This document shows positions 34,701 to 46,413 of a stretch of 64,000 nt of DNA, in pieces (within the stretch, counting starts at the first letter, position 1; each line of letters opens with the position of its first letter). Made by a program: the position numbers and the translations under genes. Source of the DNA: Guyanagaster necrorhizus (taxonomy: Eukaryota; Basidiomycota; Agaricomycetes; Agaricales; Physalacriaceae); NCBI RefSeq assembly GCF_019112545.1, contig NW_025064880.1, forward strand, positions 2,478,054 through 2,542,053, in the 5' to 3' direction. The notes below the pieces were generated by a model that was not told where the DNA came from, made no database searches, and worked only from the letters and a program-made list of their open reading frames with translations.

Positions 34701-35754
34701 AGTGATAGGACTTCCAGAAAGTGATGGCTATGATGCTATCATCATTATAGTTGATCACTTCTCTAAAGTGATGATTCCAATCATCTGCTTCACAGAATTG
34801 ACTTCAGAAGGATGGGCAAAAATCCTATGGGATGAAGTCTATGCCAAATATAGCATACCACAAGTCATCATTTTAGATAGAGAACTGCAATTCATCTCCA
34901 AATTCCTGAATGACTTATACCAACTCCTCAATATCAAGTGAAACACATCAACAGCATACCACCCACAAACAGATAGCCAGACAGAATGAGTAAATCAAGA
35001 ACTTAAAAAGTATCTCTGACTTTTCATCAACTATTATCAAGACAATTAAACAGAATGGCTGATACTGGCTGCCTTCCAACACAACAACAGGATTCACTCA
35101 GCAACTGGCAAAACACTATTTTTCATAAACTATAGGCGACACCCTCTCATTGCCCAAAGTGAACAAATACACACAACAATGCCAGCATGAACAGATTTTG
35201 CCAAAGAAATAGCAAAAATTCACAATGAAACAAAAGCAGCTCTTGAAAAAGCTGCTTCTACTATGAAAAAACAATATAACAAGCACCAAAGGCTGGCTCA
35301 CAAATATTCAATCAGTGACAAAGTTTGGTTGAATACAACAAACCTCCATCTCTCTCATCCAAAACAAAAATTGGCAGACAAGCAAATAGAGCTATTTAAA
35401 ATCCTAGTAAAGATTGGTAACTCCACATACAAACTCCAGTTACTGGTCACTTGGAAGATTCATAATGTCTTCAATAAAGCATTATTAACATCATATGTGG
35501 CATCTGCCTTTCCAAACCAAGACCATCCACCTCCACCTCTATCAGAACTGATTGACAATGAAGAACATTATGAAATCAATCAAATACTGCACTATAAACT
35601 ATGCAAAGTAAAAGCTCATGACAGAGAAATAACAATAACAGTGGACTATCTGGTTAGTTGGAAGGGTTATGGCTCAGAATCAAATCAATGGGTCAATAAA
35701 AAATATGTGGATGCAGATAAAGCAATTCATAACTACAAACAGCAAACAAACTAA
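31739..35754 (+). pseudogene. pol: E6 pol remnant
   Basis: In the -1 frame from gag. Protease near 32360-32400 (DSECTGSSIN, the catalytic Gly lost); RT 33000-33740, YLDD reading YLDN near 33426; RNase H 33790-34200; integrase finger and DDE core 34480-35010; C-terminal domain near 35260-35520; chromodomain DYLVSWKGYGSESNQWVNKK near 35643-35705. Stop TAA 35752-35754. The last 163 codons are open. Confidence 0.85.
31911..32092 (+). repeat. Imperfect tandem duplication in E6 gag-pol linker
   Basis: The block TQ-P--TGAEGP-WL---NT occurs twice about 115 bp apart (near 31911-31975 and 32024-32090), while E1 and E7 have it once. It looks like a local duplication specific to this copy. Confidence 0.6.
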
Positions 35755-35929
35755 CAAATGGCAGGGAAAGATTACTGTCAATGCCTACAGAGAACATGTT
35801 GGCAATATATTATGACTGGAATAAGATATTATATGGTGATACACCAGCCACCTCATCTCTGACTGCTTATAGACCAACAAACTTATCTCTAACAAAGCCA
35901 TCAGGACAATAGTCTTAAGGAGGGGATAA
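35755..35929 (+). other. E6 3' untranslated part and polypurine tract
   Basis: Non-coding tail with the family block CCATCAGGACAATAGTC, then AAGGAGGGGATAA next to the LTR. Confidence 0.7.
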
Positions 35930-36461
35930 TATTATGATTTTTACTATTTTCTTTTCTTTTTACTTGATATCATTCAGATTTAACCCCTATTTCTGCTTAG
36001 TCAGAGCACCTAAACTGGTACTTAGGACCATGGGAAAGCTTAGTCAGCAGCCCTGCCTAGATTCTACTGTGCTGCTGTAAAGCCTCACAGCAGCACAATG
36101 ACAGAACATCTCTTTTGTCATTGTGCAGCAGTAACAGCAGTAACAGCTCAACAGCAGACAATACTTTTGTAGGTAACTTAGCAACACTGAACCAAGTGCT
36201 CTACAGCATCAGGATAAACAATTAGATAGTTATATATTTGGAATGAATAATGATTAGTATATAAGTAGAGTAGCTCTCACTGTAGTAACCCCAGCTTCAA
36301 GCTAAAGTTTATTCTTTCATCATCTTATCTCAAGCAACTTGCAATGCCTTGACAATACAGTGCCATCAAACACATCAAGTGGACTCTGACATTCTAACCT
36401 GAAGTGTGAGATTGTGTCAGTTTATCATGTGTTATTAGTCATATGGAATTTTGGCTTAACA
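35930..36461 (+). repeat. E6 3' LTR (532 bp)
   Basis: Starts TATTATGATTTTTAC and ends TTGGCTTAACA. Contains TATAAGTAGAG (TATA-like) and the R block AGCTTCAAGCTAAAG. Family member by the CTTAGTCAGAGCACC block. Confidence 0.88.
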
Positions 36462-36478
36462 ATGAGCAGAACATGAAA

Positions 36479-37167
36479 GAGATAACAAAGATTGCTCCAA
36501 GCTGTCTGCTTGTGTGATACCAGGCTCAAAGGCTTTTAGATACACTTATGGCTTCAGCTTGTAAAAAAAACTAGCTGAATTTTATTCCTTAGCTTTATAC
36601 TATAAAAGTTGGTCTTCATTCTATCTACAAGGTTATTCTTTAAATACTAAGATCCCAAGGGTCTGTTTCCTTATTAGCTGTAGCTCCTATGAGTGCTTAG
36701 ACTACCCTCTTTTTGGTCTCTATCTGACTCAGACCAGTATGGCACCACTAATCTACTCTGTAGGTCTGCTATCCATGAGTGAATCAGCTACATCTTCTAT
36801 ATCTAGCACCTCATCAAATAGCTTTATAAGGCTATCCATGCTTGATCCATTTCTGATTGGATGATGCATTTATCATATGCATGCTTCAGCTAATATGCAT
36901 CCACTTCTAAGTGCTAAAGTCACTCATTAGACTCAAAAGGAGAAAGACAGACAATAGAAAGCCATCTGTCATTATCTTGCAGATTGTTGATCATATAGCA
37001 GATCTCCAGACAGATCATATTAGTGCTCTATTGCTTGAGCCATAGTAGAGAGAATGGTTTCTTGTTTTGAAGATGAGACAATGCTCACTGCTCAGCTCTC
37101 TCAATGCTTTGGCAGATCTAAAGCTAGAAAAACTGAAATTTGATGCTCATGAAACCATGGTGCAGCA
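36479..37167 (+). repeat. X direct repeat, right copy
   Basis: Second copy of 18223-18907. It ends GTGCAGCA just before the resumption of E4 RT at ACTAA (37169-37173). It contains the same protein-like frame (DHIADLQTDHISALLLEP) with its own stops. Confidence 0.8.
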
Positions 37168-37168
37168 T

Positions 37169-37480
37169 ACTAAGGGCTGTTCAAACTCACAGTAATGTTT
37201 TTCAGGCTCACTAATTCACTGACAATATTCCAATAGATGATGAATGATATCTTTAAGAATCTTATTGCCACTGGAAAGGTTACAATCTATCTTAATAACA
37301 TCTTAATCATATCTGGTGACTGAGAGAAACATTGTCACCTTGTCTAACAGATCCTCACACTGATAAAGAAGCACAAACTATTCCTCAAAGCAGAGAAGTG
37401 TGAGTTCAAGATGTTGGAGACAGAGTATCTGAGGGTTATCATCAGCAAAGGAAGCATTCACATAGATCTGATCAAAGTAC
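37169..37480 (+). mobile_element. E4 piece b: RT palm region
   Basis: Continues E4's RT from GLF-LTVMFF through YLNNILI (the catalytic YLDD decayed to YLNN) to the SIH-IDLIKV residues, where it is interrupted again, by block Y. Frame and orientation agree with piece a. Confidence 0.82.
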
Positions 37481-38405
37481 AAAGCATTGATGAATCAGAA
37501 ATTATTTAGCTAGCAAACTCTCTGTAGGCAGAAAACACAAAACCTATGTTGGTAAGTGAAATGAAGGCACAGAATCTGAAGGCTGGTCTAAGTGAGTCTA
37601 GTCATGTACCTCTATATAGTGACTAATCTCTAAAGAGGTATAGCAAAGAGTGGCTACAGGGGTATGAGACTCTGAATTATATACTGTGACTCATAATATA
37701 TATGTGAACTTTTCTATAATAGAATGTCACATATAGATCTGGATACTGGATGGCACAATCTATATGTGGCATGAACTTTTAATGTCAGAATCTTATATGC
37801 AGTTCTGGTGGAATTTAAAGAAATTTTGAGTGTCATTCAGTTACTCTTCAAGATCTTTTGTTAGGTCTAAGAAGTGTGAGCATGATATGCAAGAGCAGCA
37901 GATCCCTTTTGTGCTTTTGTGAATGAAGCAAGACAAGCCAATATTCTACAAATTAATAAGTTCACTAGTGTCGTATGCAAGCTTTCAAGTAGAATGTAAG
38001 ATTGTCAAGATGCTATGGTGCTCTCAGTTGAAGGGTATTAACCTATAGGCAGTCTGTATAATGGGTTCTATTGGAGGGGTGTTGTACTGGTATACAGTTT
38101 AGTATGAGTGTCAAGTCATCTTCTATGACTCATCTGTGTTCTGTTGGATCCCTCTCAGATTTTCTTTGTACACTACTTATACTACTCTTTTTACTAATAT
38201 CAAGTACATAATATTTAAACAGCCTTTGTAACTGCAGTACTAGCTTAATGAGCATAGCAAACTTTTTATTATGTGAAGCCTTTTAGTAAATTTAGCATAT
38301 TTAAAAGTTTGCATAGCTAATAGTATGTTAGCCCTTCTAATATTTCTTATGAATATCTAACTAATACATGGTTAGTCCTTTGTAGTATATTACTCTTCCA
38401 TATGC
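37481..38405. other. Block Y, left part
   Basis: AT-rich, no coding potential. It begins inside E4 RT and carries GTGAACTTTTCTATAATAG near 37708. The last five bases TATGC (38401-38405) are the left target duplication of E7. Y may be a non-autonomous element that E7 later split. Confidence 0.45.
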
Positions 38406-38921
38406 TGTTACAATTTTTCCTTTTTTCCTTTCTTTTCCTTGGAAATGACCCCTATCTTTGCTTAGTCAGAGCATCTAAACCAGTGCTTAGGACCATGGAA
38501 ATGCTTAGCTCAGCAACTCAGTCAGTCATTGTTCTACTGCGCTGCTGTGTGCTGTGAAGGGAGAGACAATGCTTCTTTTGTCTCCAAATGGTGGTGCAAC
38601 TGCAACAGTGCAACAGCAGGACAACAGCTTTTGTGGAGAGCCTGGCAACAGCAGGGATAACAGCTCTATGACAGACAATATCTTTTGTGAACATCTATTA
38701 ATAGTCAGATAACAGAATAGTATTTAAGTAGTGTAGCTCTCACTGTAGTATCTCAGCTTTGAGCTAAAGTTTATTCTCTACTATCCTATCTTGAGTCATT
38801 TGCAAATGCCTTGATCACACAATGCTGATAGCACATCAGTAAACTCTAACAGTATAACCCAAAGCACGAGGTTCTGTTAGTTTATCACATGTTATCAGTC
38901 ATGTGGAGTTTAGGCTTAACA
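38406..38921 (+). repeat. E7 5' LTR (516 bp)
   Basis: TGTTACAATTTTTCC...TTAGGCTTAACA. TATA-like GTATTTAAGTAG is near 38731. The R block AGCTTTGAGCTAA at 38755-38767 is the exact complement of the primer-binding site. Confidence 0.95.
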
Positions 38922-38922
38922 A

Positions 38923-38935
38923 TTAGCTCAAAGCT
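38923..38935 (+). promoter_or_regulatory. E7 self-priming primer-binding site
   Basis: TTAGCTCAAAGCT, one base after the LTR, is the reverse complement of 38755-38767 in the element's own R region. No tRNA 3'-end complement (TGG...) is present. This is the Tf1/sushi-type arrangement in which the 5' end of the transcript primes minus-strand synthesis. Confidence 0.75.
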
Positions 38936-38977
38936 TCTAGCTTCTCTTTCTCAAGCCCAATTGTGCTGAGAAACTGA

Positions 38978-39223
38978 ATGCCACCTGCCTTTAATCCCTC
39001 TGACCTGAATTTCACTCATGAGTTCTTTGAACTCTTGGCTTCTATCATAGGAATCTTGATTGGTCTATTGATGATCATACAGCTGTGCTATGGATGTCAA
39101 TCAATTGTAGCTTGGACAATCAGGCACTATCATAAATTCCAACATATTCGAACCATTCTCTGCAATGTCACACCAGACCTCCCTCTCCACAACATCCCTG
39201 CCTCTGCCCAACAGTCTTTCTGA
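38978..39223 (+). CDS. E7 ORF0: 81-residue predicted membrane protein
   Basis: Lies between the primer-binding site and gag, in a different frame from gag. It encodes 81 residues with a hydrophobic stretch ELLASIIGILIGLLMIIQL (about residues 18-36), followed by LCYGCQS and a basic HY-KFQ segment: a likely single-pass membrane protein. A homologous ORF of 80 residues sits at the same place in E8 and ends at the same position (SF-stop). Conserved positions include FF-LLA-II, LC-GCQS, HY--FQ, NVT-DL and NI--SA. No known family is recognised; it is not an envelope glycoprotein by size or position. This copy has no internal stop although its gag and pol are riddled with them. Confidence 0.6.
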   Translation: MPPAFNPSDLNFTHEFFELLASIIGILIGLLMIIQLCYGCQSIVAWTIRHYHKFQHIRTILCNVTPDLPLHNIPASAQQSF

Positions 39224-39473
39224 TCTGCAGAAGGACTCAATCCTGAAAACATCTCTGGGAGCTCGACTGAGGAATGTCCTAGGGAAGAAGAGGAGCAGTG
39301 TCAGCAGCACACATATCCTCCACGATCCCTGATAGCAGTCATCTGAGACCCTGAAAACCCTTGGGCTACAGGGTTTCAATGACCCAGACCTGACACCTTC
39401 ATTCTGTCTCCCCAGCACAGTATCCCAGCAACAAAAACCATAACCTCTGTCCCTAGCACCAGCATTGGGTGCC
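39224..39473 (+). other. E7 spacer between ORF0 and gag
   Basis: About 250 bases after the ORF0 stop with no conserved frame that I can support; E8 has a spacer of similar length. Confidence 0.5.
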
Positions 39474-42182
39474 ATGCTAGAGACTCCTTGGATGCTCCAT
39501 GGATGGCTTGAGGGACTGGAAATTCCAGGGGCTGAGAGTCTCAACATACCAATTCAACATGCAGCAAAGACACCAGTCATAGAGTGGGAACCAACAATGA
39601 CTTCTACTAGAACAATAACAGCAACAAGTGCCACTGGTGGACAACAGCTGCTGTCGAGGCTGACAAATTGGAGCACTATGCAGTTAGTGGTAATTCTAGC
39701 TGAGCAGCAGGCATATGAATGGTTTCAGCAGGAACACGATCAGGCAGCCCCACCATCCTGGTCCCCTTGAGAGAAGACTAAGTTTGACATGCCCAAGACC
39801 TTGCTGAGTATTGGCAGGACCAGACACATATCGACAATGAGATTATGAGGGAGAATGCCCTCTTTAAGTGGTACCTCTGAGCACAAGCAGAAGAGGAGTG
39901 CAGGAGAGGTGAGGGAGGTAGTCAAACAACTATGTATATTGGAACCACTACCTCTGACTTGCCCTTCCAGGAATCTGCCACTCCCACCACTGAGTCTGAT
40001 CCCTGGGCAGACCATGCTGAGAAAGAAGCCCAGCCTCACCTTGACAACAACTGACTGCTATCTTATGGGACTGACACCATTGTAGAGACAGAGGACATTC
40101 CAGTCTGAAGAGATAGAATCTCAGCAGAGAGAGGTATCATCAGAGGAGACAATGAGAGTATTGACCTCACCAGTGACCTCAAGAAGTTCCTTGATGGGAA
40201 CTTCATGGCTCTTTTCCTTAACCCAAAGTTTTACAGAAACTTCTGCCAGTATTGCAGAGCAATGGCACCAGGAGCAGCAATGAGCATCAAGGAGCTGCCA
40301 GAACAGCCTGAGCAGCAGCCTGCTCCTCGACCCAGACCTGACAATGCTGGACTCAGTACACAGCCTCAGTCCAGCCAACCCAGTGGTCTTTGACCCATAC
40401 AACAGTTCTCTCCTTGGGGACAAGGAAGCTACTGACACAGATGACAAGGCTGAGGAGGAGGATCCCAACAGGAAGGGTGGAGGTCTTCTCTCTAGCTGAA
40501 AAAAAGAATTCAAACCATGGACAGAGGAGGAGTTACAACAGAAGGAGTGGGAGGCATGAGAAGAGGAATTCATATGGTTATACTAAGAACAGATAGCTGA
40601 ATTATAGAGGGATGATCTTTGGCTAAGATCATCTCTGGGACAAAGGTATACTTTCATCAACTCTGTTGAGTGAGAGGAAATTTTGCAATATGCAATCACT
40701 GAGCAGGCCATTTTTAATTTTAACCAAAGATATTTACATTATCAGATGGGACTATTACCACCATACAAGCTGAGGTATGGCAACAGAATGCTGCCCAAGC
40801 TATGGATGCCAAGTGTGATGCCACCTAAATCAGTATACACTATGTCATCAGTCTGATCAGCAGCAACAAGATATTCATTCACTATGTTGGCTGTATGAAG
40901 CACAGCATCTCAGCTTTCTCACTATTGATCATTGCTGAGTAGCCACCTGATAAACCCTTAGAGATTCCTAATGCCATGGCTCTTTGCTGGACAACCACCA
41001 CCTGATGAAGCCAAGAGAAGCAAAGCAGTTCCAGTGGAGCTGAAACCAGAAGGGGATGATCCTGAGGCCATAGCTCAAGGCTGGACTATTAAAGATGAAT
41101 GTATCATATGGAAGGGGCCTCTCTCATCAGGGAGTCTAATAGCTGATGATGGATCTCTCCATTCATTTCCAGGACCATCAGCTAGATGGGCGGGTCCACC
41201 AGAGGGCAGACCACTAAACCCAATGCCTCCTCTCAATGCCAAGGTCCAGATTTTAAATGTCAGATCAGTTCTGGTGTGTGAACCCCTCCCCTTCAAAGAG
41301 GCATCCAATGACATCAATCAATTTCTTACAGACTGCGATTAATACTTCCAAGTGTTTACATCATATTTTCTGCTCGACATGTACAAGGTGACCTATACCA
41401 CTACCTATTTGGAAGAGAAGGCAAAGGTATGATAGGTTCTCATTGCCCTCCCATTCTGATCAACCACATGACAATATCATCAATATCCTGCATGGCTAGT
41501 ATCCAAACAGATGATCTGTGACAAGTTCATGGACCCAGCCATCTAAGAAGTCCATAAACAAAAGATGAAGGAGTACAAGATGGGCAATAAAGCAGCCACT
41601 GACTACTTTGACAAATTGGAACAACTTGGAAAGCTCACAGGAGTATGGGAAGATGTGACCAACACAGGATGAATGGTTGAATACATAAAGAGAGGACTGC
41701 CATTCTCTTACCTCAAGACTATCTCAGACCTCAGTCATAGCATTCTGGTTGGCTATGAAGAGTGGAAGACCAGAATCATCATCATGTGGCAAGAATGACA
41801 GCGACAGAAGGCAGAATCATCCATCTTATCATAGGATGGACACAGGAACTAGGGACAGGGCTGGAAGCCCTTGAACTCCCAGGCAACCATGTCATCCAAG
41901 TCCAGTGGCTCTGCCCCAACTTCTCAATACTCCAAGAAGCAAACTGGTATGGGCATGACATATACCAGAATGGGTAAGCCAATAGATGTGAATCACCTCA
42001 AGAAGGGGGGAAAGTGTTTCAATTGTGGCCAGAAAGGCCACATGGCATGAGACTGTCCTCAGAAGAAGAACAAGCACATCTGAGAAGATATTTGGGCACA
42101 GATTGCTGAGTTAATGAAAGAAGAACAGGACCTCAGCCAGGGTAATAAGGCCAAGGAGGTAAAAGGTGAGGCTGAGCAGTGA
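39474..42182 (+). pseudogene. gag: E7 gag, about 900 codons
   Basis: The start ATG at 39474 (MLETPWMLHGWLEGLEIP) is supported by the aligned ATG of E8 (MLGTLLMLLEWLQDPEVY). The frame includes AEQQAYEWFQQEHDQAAPPS (near 39700), an acidic stretch (DKEATDTDDKAEEEDPN near 40425-40475), TEQAIFNFNQRYLHY (near 40700), the capsid-like FKEASNDINQF (near 41297) and the knuckle CFNCGQKGHMA with its last Cys beyond a TGA (near 42017-42055). It ends AEQ-TGA at 42180-42182. At ~900 codons it is much longer than a usual gypsy Gag (300-500). The N-terminal half has no recognised domain. Confidence 0.8.
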
Positions 42183-42202
42183 GTGATTCCACTGACTCAG
42201 CC
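42160..42202 (+). promoter_or_regulatory. E7 gag-pol frameshift hairpin
   Basis: After GGTAAAAGGTGA, GGCTGAG (42170-42176) pairs with CTCAGCC (42196-42202) and CAGT (42177-42180) with ACTG (42191-42194), one bulged base. Compared with E1, a C-G pair has become T-A on both arms. Confidence 0.6.
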
Positions 42203-45200
42203 AAAGAAATGAGTAATGGGCTACAGACTGCTGGACAGACTGACAATTCTATATCTGTAGATACCCCTATGACTAAATTATGCATGCATTCGAATATACC
42301 CAATCCCATTACTCATAAAGGTGAATCGCCTAAGGAACCAAATCAAGACACTCAACTGCCAATGTATAGTCAAAGAAGGACAGAGAGTCCTAAAACAGAT
42401 GAGTTTTTACCAAAGGTTCATCAAGCTAATGCTTTAAAAGGCATCCAATTGCTGATGAGCCAAACAAAAAAAGAGAACCCCACCAGTTGGCTAAAGCCAT
42501 TTGAGACTGAATAGACTTGGCAGGCCATCAAAGATGTGAGAGATGAGGAAGTGGCAAAAGCAGTACTCAAGAATTGGGTACATAAGACCTGAGCCAAAGA
42601 AGTAATCAATGACATGATTGCTGGGATGTGAGTTGCAGAACAACATCAAGCCCTAGAATGGCTCAATGAACTACATGGGCTATGGAAGTTCATCTGATGA
42701 GCTAAAGGTCCAGGTCAAGACCTAGTAACCAAAGCCCAGATCGAAACACTCATCTCTTGAAGCACCCATACTATTATGGCCTTGATTGACAGTGGATGCA
42801 CTGGGAGTTCCATCAATCATACCTTTGTCAACAAAAATAATCTCCCTATTCAGGCCACTGCAGCTCTGATCTCCATTTACAATGCTGATGGAACAAAGAA
42901 TCAAGCCAGATCCATAACTGAATATGTGGAGCTCAGACTCACTATCAGAGATCATTCTGAATGAATAGATCTGGCAGTAACCGATTTAGGAACCAAGAAA
43001 ATTTTTCTTAGACATGATTGGTTAATATAACATAATCCATTAATTAATTGGAAAACTGGACACATCATATTTGCATGATGTCAATGCTGGAAGATTCCCT
43101 TTAAATTACCAGATGCAGATCCTAAAGATCAGTGGGATGAGGAAATGAAAGATGGTGAAATGATCCTTGCCATCAATCTACAAAGGGCTATTAACATTCA
43201 AGCAATACACCATGCTAATGACCTAGTGGCAAAAGCCAATGTCAGCAAGGAAGGAAGGACATTTGAGGAGCTGGTATCAGAATGGGCAAGAGACTATCAA
43301 GACTTATTCAAAAAAGAAAGTTTCAATGAATTACCCAAGCCCAAGCCCTGAGACCATGCAATAGAATTGATTCCTAATGCAAACACCAATCTGGATTGCA
43401 AATGTTATCCTCTAGACAACAACAAACAAAAGGAATTGGACAAGTTTCTTAAAGAAAACTTATCCAGTGGAAGGATCTGACTATCAAAATTGCCAATGGC
43501 CTCACCCTTCTTCTTTGTCAAAAAGAAGGATAGGAAACTCTGACTGGTATAGGATTACCAAAAGCTTAATAAGATAACAATCAAGAACTGTTATCTGCTT
43601 CCTTTAATTTCAGAGTTGATGGACAAACTCTGAGGTGCCAAATATTATATCAAATTAGATGTCCAATGGGGGTACAACAATGTGCACATCAAAGAAGGCA
43701 ACAAATGGAAGGCCACTTTTCAAACTAACTATGGTTTGTTTGAACCAACAGTTATGTTCTTTGGACTCACCAATTTGCTGGCCACATTTCAGTAGATGAT
43801 GAATGATATCTTCAAAGATCTCATTGCCACAGAGAAGGTCATGATTTATTTGGATGATATTCTGATTATGTCCAAAACCAAGAAAGAACATCGACAACTA
43901 GTATGGCAAGTACTAGCACTAATGAGGAAACATCAACTCTTTCTCAAGGCTGAAAAATGTGAATTCAAGATACTAGAAACTGAATACCTCGGAGTCATCA
44001 TCAGCAAAGGAAGCATTAGAATAGATTCTGTCAAGGTAGCCAGAGTAACTGAATGGCTAGAACCAACCAAAAAGAAGGAACTGCAATCATTTTTAGGATT
44101 CACCAACTTCTACCAGCAGTTCATTTGGAACTACAGCAAAATAGTCCGACCCATGATGCAATTAACTGGAAATTCCCCATGGACTTAGAGAATTTCTCAA
44201 CAAGCAGCATTTAATGGTCTTAAATGACATCTGGCTGAGGATGTCATCCTGGCCATACTAAGTCAGGATGGGAAATTCAAAGTGGAGGCTGACTCCAGCA
44301 AAGATGCAATCAGAGCAGTGCTTTCACAAGAACAGGATAACAAGTGGCGACCAGTTGTCTTTATGTCAAAAGCATTCACCATGACTGAGCGCAACTATGA
44401 AATTTATGACAAGGAATTTCTTGCTATAATGTTGGCACTTGCTGAATAGTGGCATTACCTCATTGGAGCAGTTCAGACTTTCAAAATTTGGACAGATCAC
44501 CAAAATTTACAATATTTCTGACATCTCCAGAAGCTCAATTGCTGACAAGCCTGATAGATCACAGAACTATCACAATACAAATATACATTACACCACAAAT
44601 CAGGTGCAATGAATAAGAAGGCTGATTTCTTTAGCCAGAGAGTGGACCATGACCAGGGAGGGGACAACAATAAGGAAGTCATACTCTTATAACCAGAACA
44701 CTTCTGTGCAATGATTATATCCATGGAAGAGAAGGTATATGAATGGATCAAAAGTGCTATCAGAGACCTCCACAAGTGGGATTAAAGAATCGCTCTATCA
44801 CTCAACCATAAGCAGAGACTAAAAAAGGAAGGGGGATTGATCTATTATGACAGATGGATCTATATCCCAAGAGATCAAGCACTGCATGGTGATATCATGG
44901 CCACATGTCATGACCATGCAATGGCCAGACACCCAGAGATTGTGAAAATGAAGGAATTAATCCTGAGAGAGTATTGGTGGTCCAAAATAGACTATGATAT
45001 CATCTGATATGTCAAAGCCTGTGATATTTGCCAATGAGATAAGACTTCAACACAACTCAGAGCAGCCCCACTTCATCCGAATGAGATCTCTGCATCTCTG
45101 TGGACCCATATCTCAGTTGACATGATAACCAGACTTCTCAAAAGTGATGGCTATAATGTGATCATTGTCATAGTCGATTGCTTCTCAAAGGTGATCATTC

Positions 45201-46378
45201 CAATCGCTTGTTCAACAGAATTAACATTGGAGGGTTGGGCTAAAATCCTGTGAGACAAGGTATATGCAAAATATAGCATGCCTCAAGTAGTGATTTCAGA
45301 CAGAGGCCTACAATTCATGTCCAAATTCTTGGACAACCTATATTGACTCCTAAATATCACACAGAATGCCTCAATGGCATATCACCCATAGATGGATGGT
45401 CAAACAGAATGGGCCAACCAGGAAATTGAAAAGTACCTACAACTTTTTATTAATTATCGACAAGATGACTGGATGGAATGACTAGCACTAGCTGCCTTTC
45501 AACTATGGAAGACATCCACCAGTTGCACAAACCAACTGGGTGCACACTATAACACCAGCATCAGCAGATTTTGCAAGGACAATGGCAAAAATCCATGAAG
45601 AAATAAGAACAGCACTTGAAAAGACTGTGACAACAATAAAAAGGCAATATGACAAGCATCATCAACCCATGCATCAATATTCAAGCAATGACAAGGTCTG
45701 GTTGGATACAACAAACTTGCATCTACTAAGACCCAAACAAAAACTAGCAGACAAACAAACAGGACTGTTCAAAGTTGTCACCAAAATCGGTAATTCTATA
45801 TATAAGTTGCAACTACTAGCAACTTGGAAAGTTCATAATGTCTTCAATGAGGCATTATTAACACCATACATTGCCTCAGCCTTTCCAAACCAGGAACATC
45901 CATCACCACCACTATCAGATCTAATCAATGATAAAGAACACTACAAAATTGATGAAGTGTTAAACTATAAAACATGAAAAGTCAAAGCACAAGACAGAGG
46001 CATAAAAACAACCATTGACTACCTAGTGAGCTGGAAAGGATATGGACTGGAATCAAACCAATAGGTCAACAAAAAATACATGAACACAAAAGAGGCAATT
46101 CGAGACTATAAACACAGAATCAACAAGGTGGATGCAGAGAGGGTCATGTTCAATATTATCCCTGAGAAAATATGTTGACCTACTGACAGCAGAGGATATG
46201 TCGATGGCAAGGAGGAGCTTTCATCAATACCTGCCTATACAATGTGGGTTATAGAGAATGGAGATGCTGACACTTTGACAGATGAGCCAGAAATGGTGCA
46301 GACATACAGCAAAGAGCAATCTCTCACTGAAGATGGAGATGCTGACACTGTGACTGGTGGAGACAACTTACTCTAACT
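42179..46378 (+). pseudogene. pol: E7 pol remnant
   Basis: In the -1 frame from gag. Linker with SWLKPFETE (42488); protease DSGCTGSSIN near 42788; RT 43430-44190 with intact [12 protein letters not shown] near 43846; RNase H 44230-44640; integrase finger and DDE core 44900-45440. An out-of-frame deletion near 45500 removes the segment between AAFQ and the GR-PPVA equivalent. The C-terminal domain then continues in another frame (45540-45977), with the chromodomain DYLVSWKGYGLESNQ near 46017-46064. After the chromodomain there is an acidic tail with stops. Confidence 0.85.
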
Positions 46379-46413
46379 TAACTATCAGGACAATGGTCTT
46401 AAGAAGGGGGTAA

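Larger units (their letters stand above)
30900..36461 (+). mobile_element. E6: gypsy element, 5' end missing
   Basis: Starts in gag at the block equivalent to E1 base 470 and runs to a 3' LTR. CpG-poor with many transition stops. After the LTR the X direct repeat continues, so E6 is inserted in X; the right flank is ATGAG (36462-36466). Confidence 0.87.
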
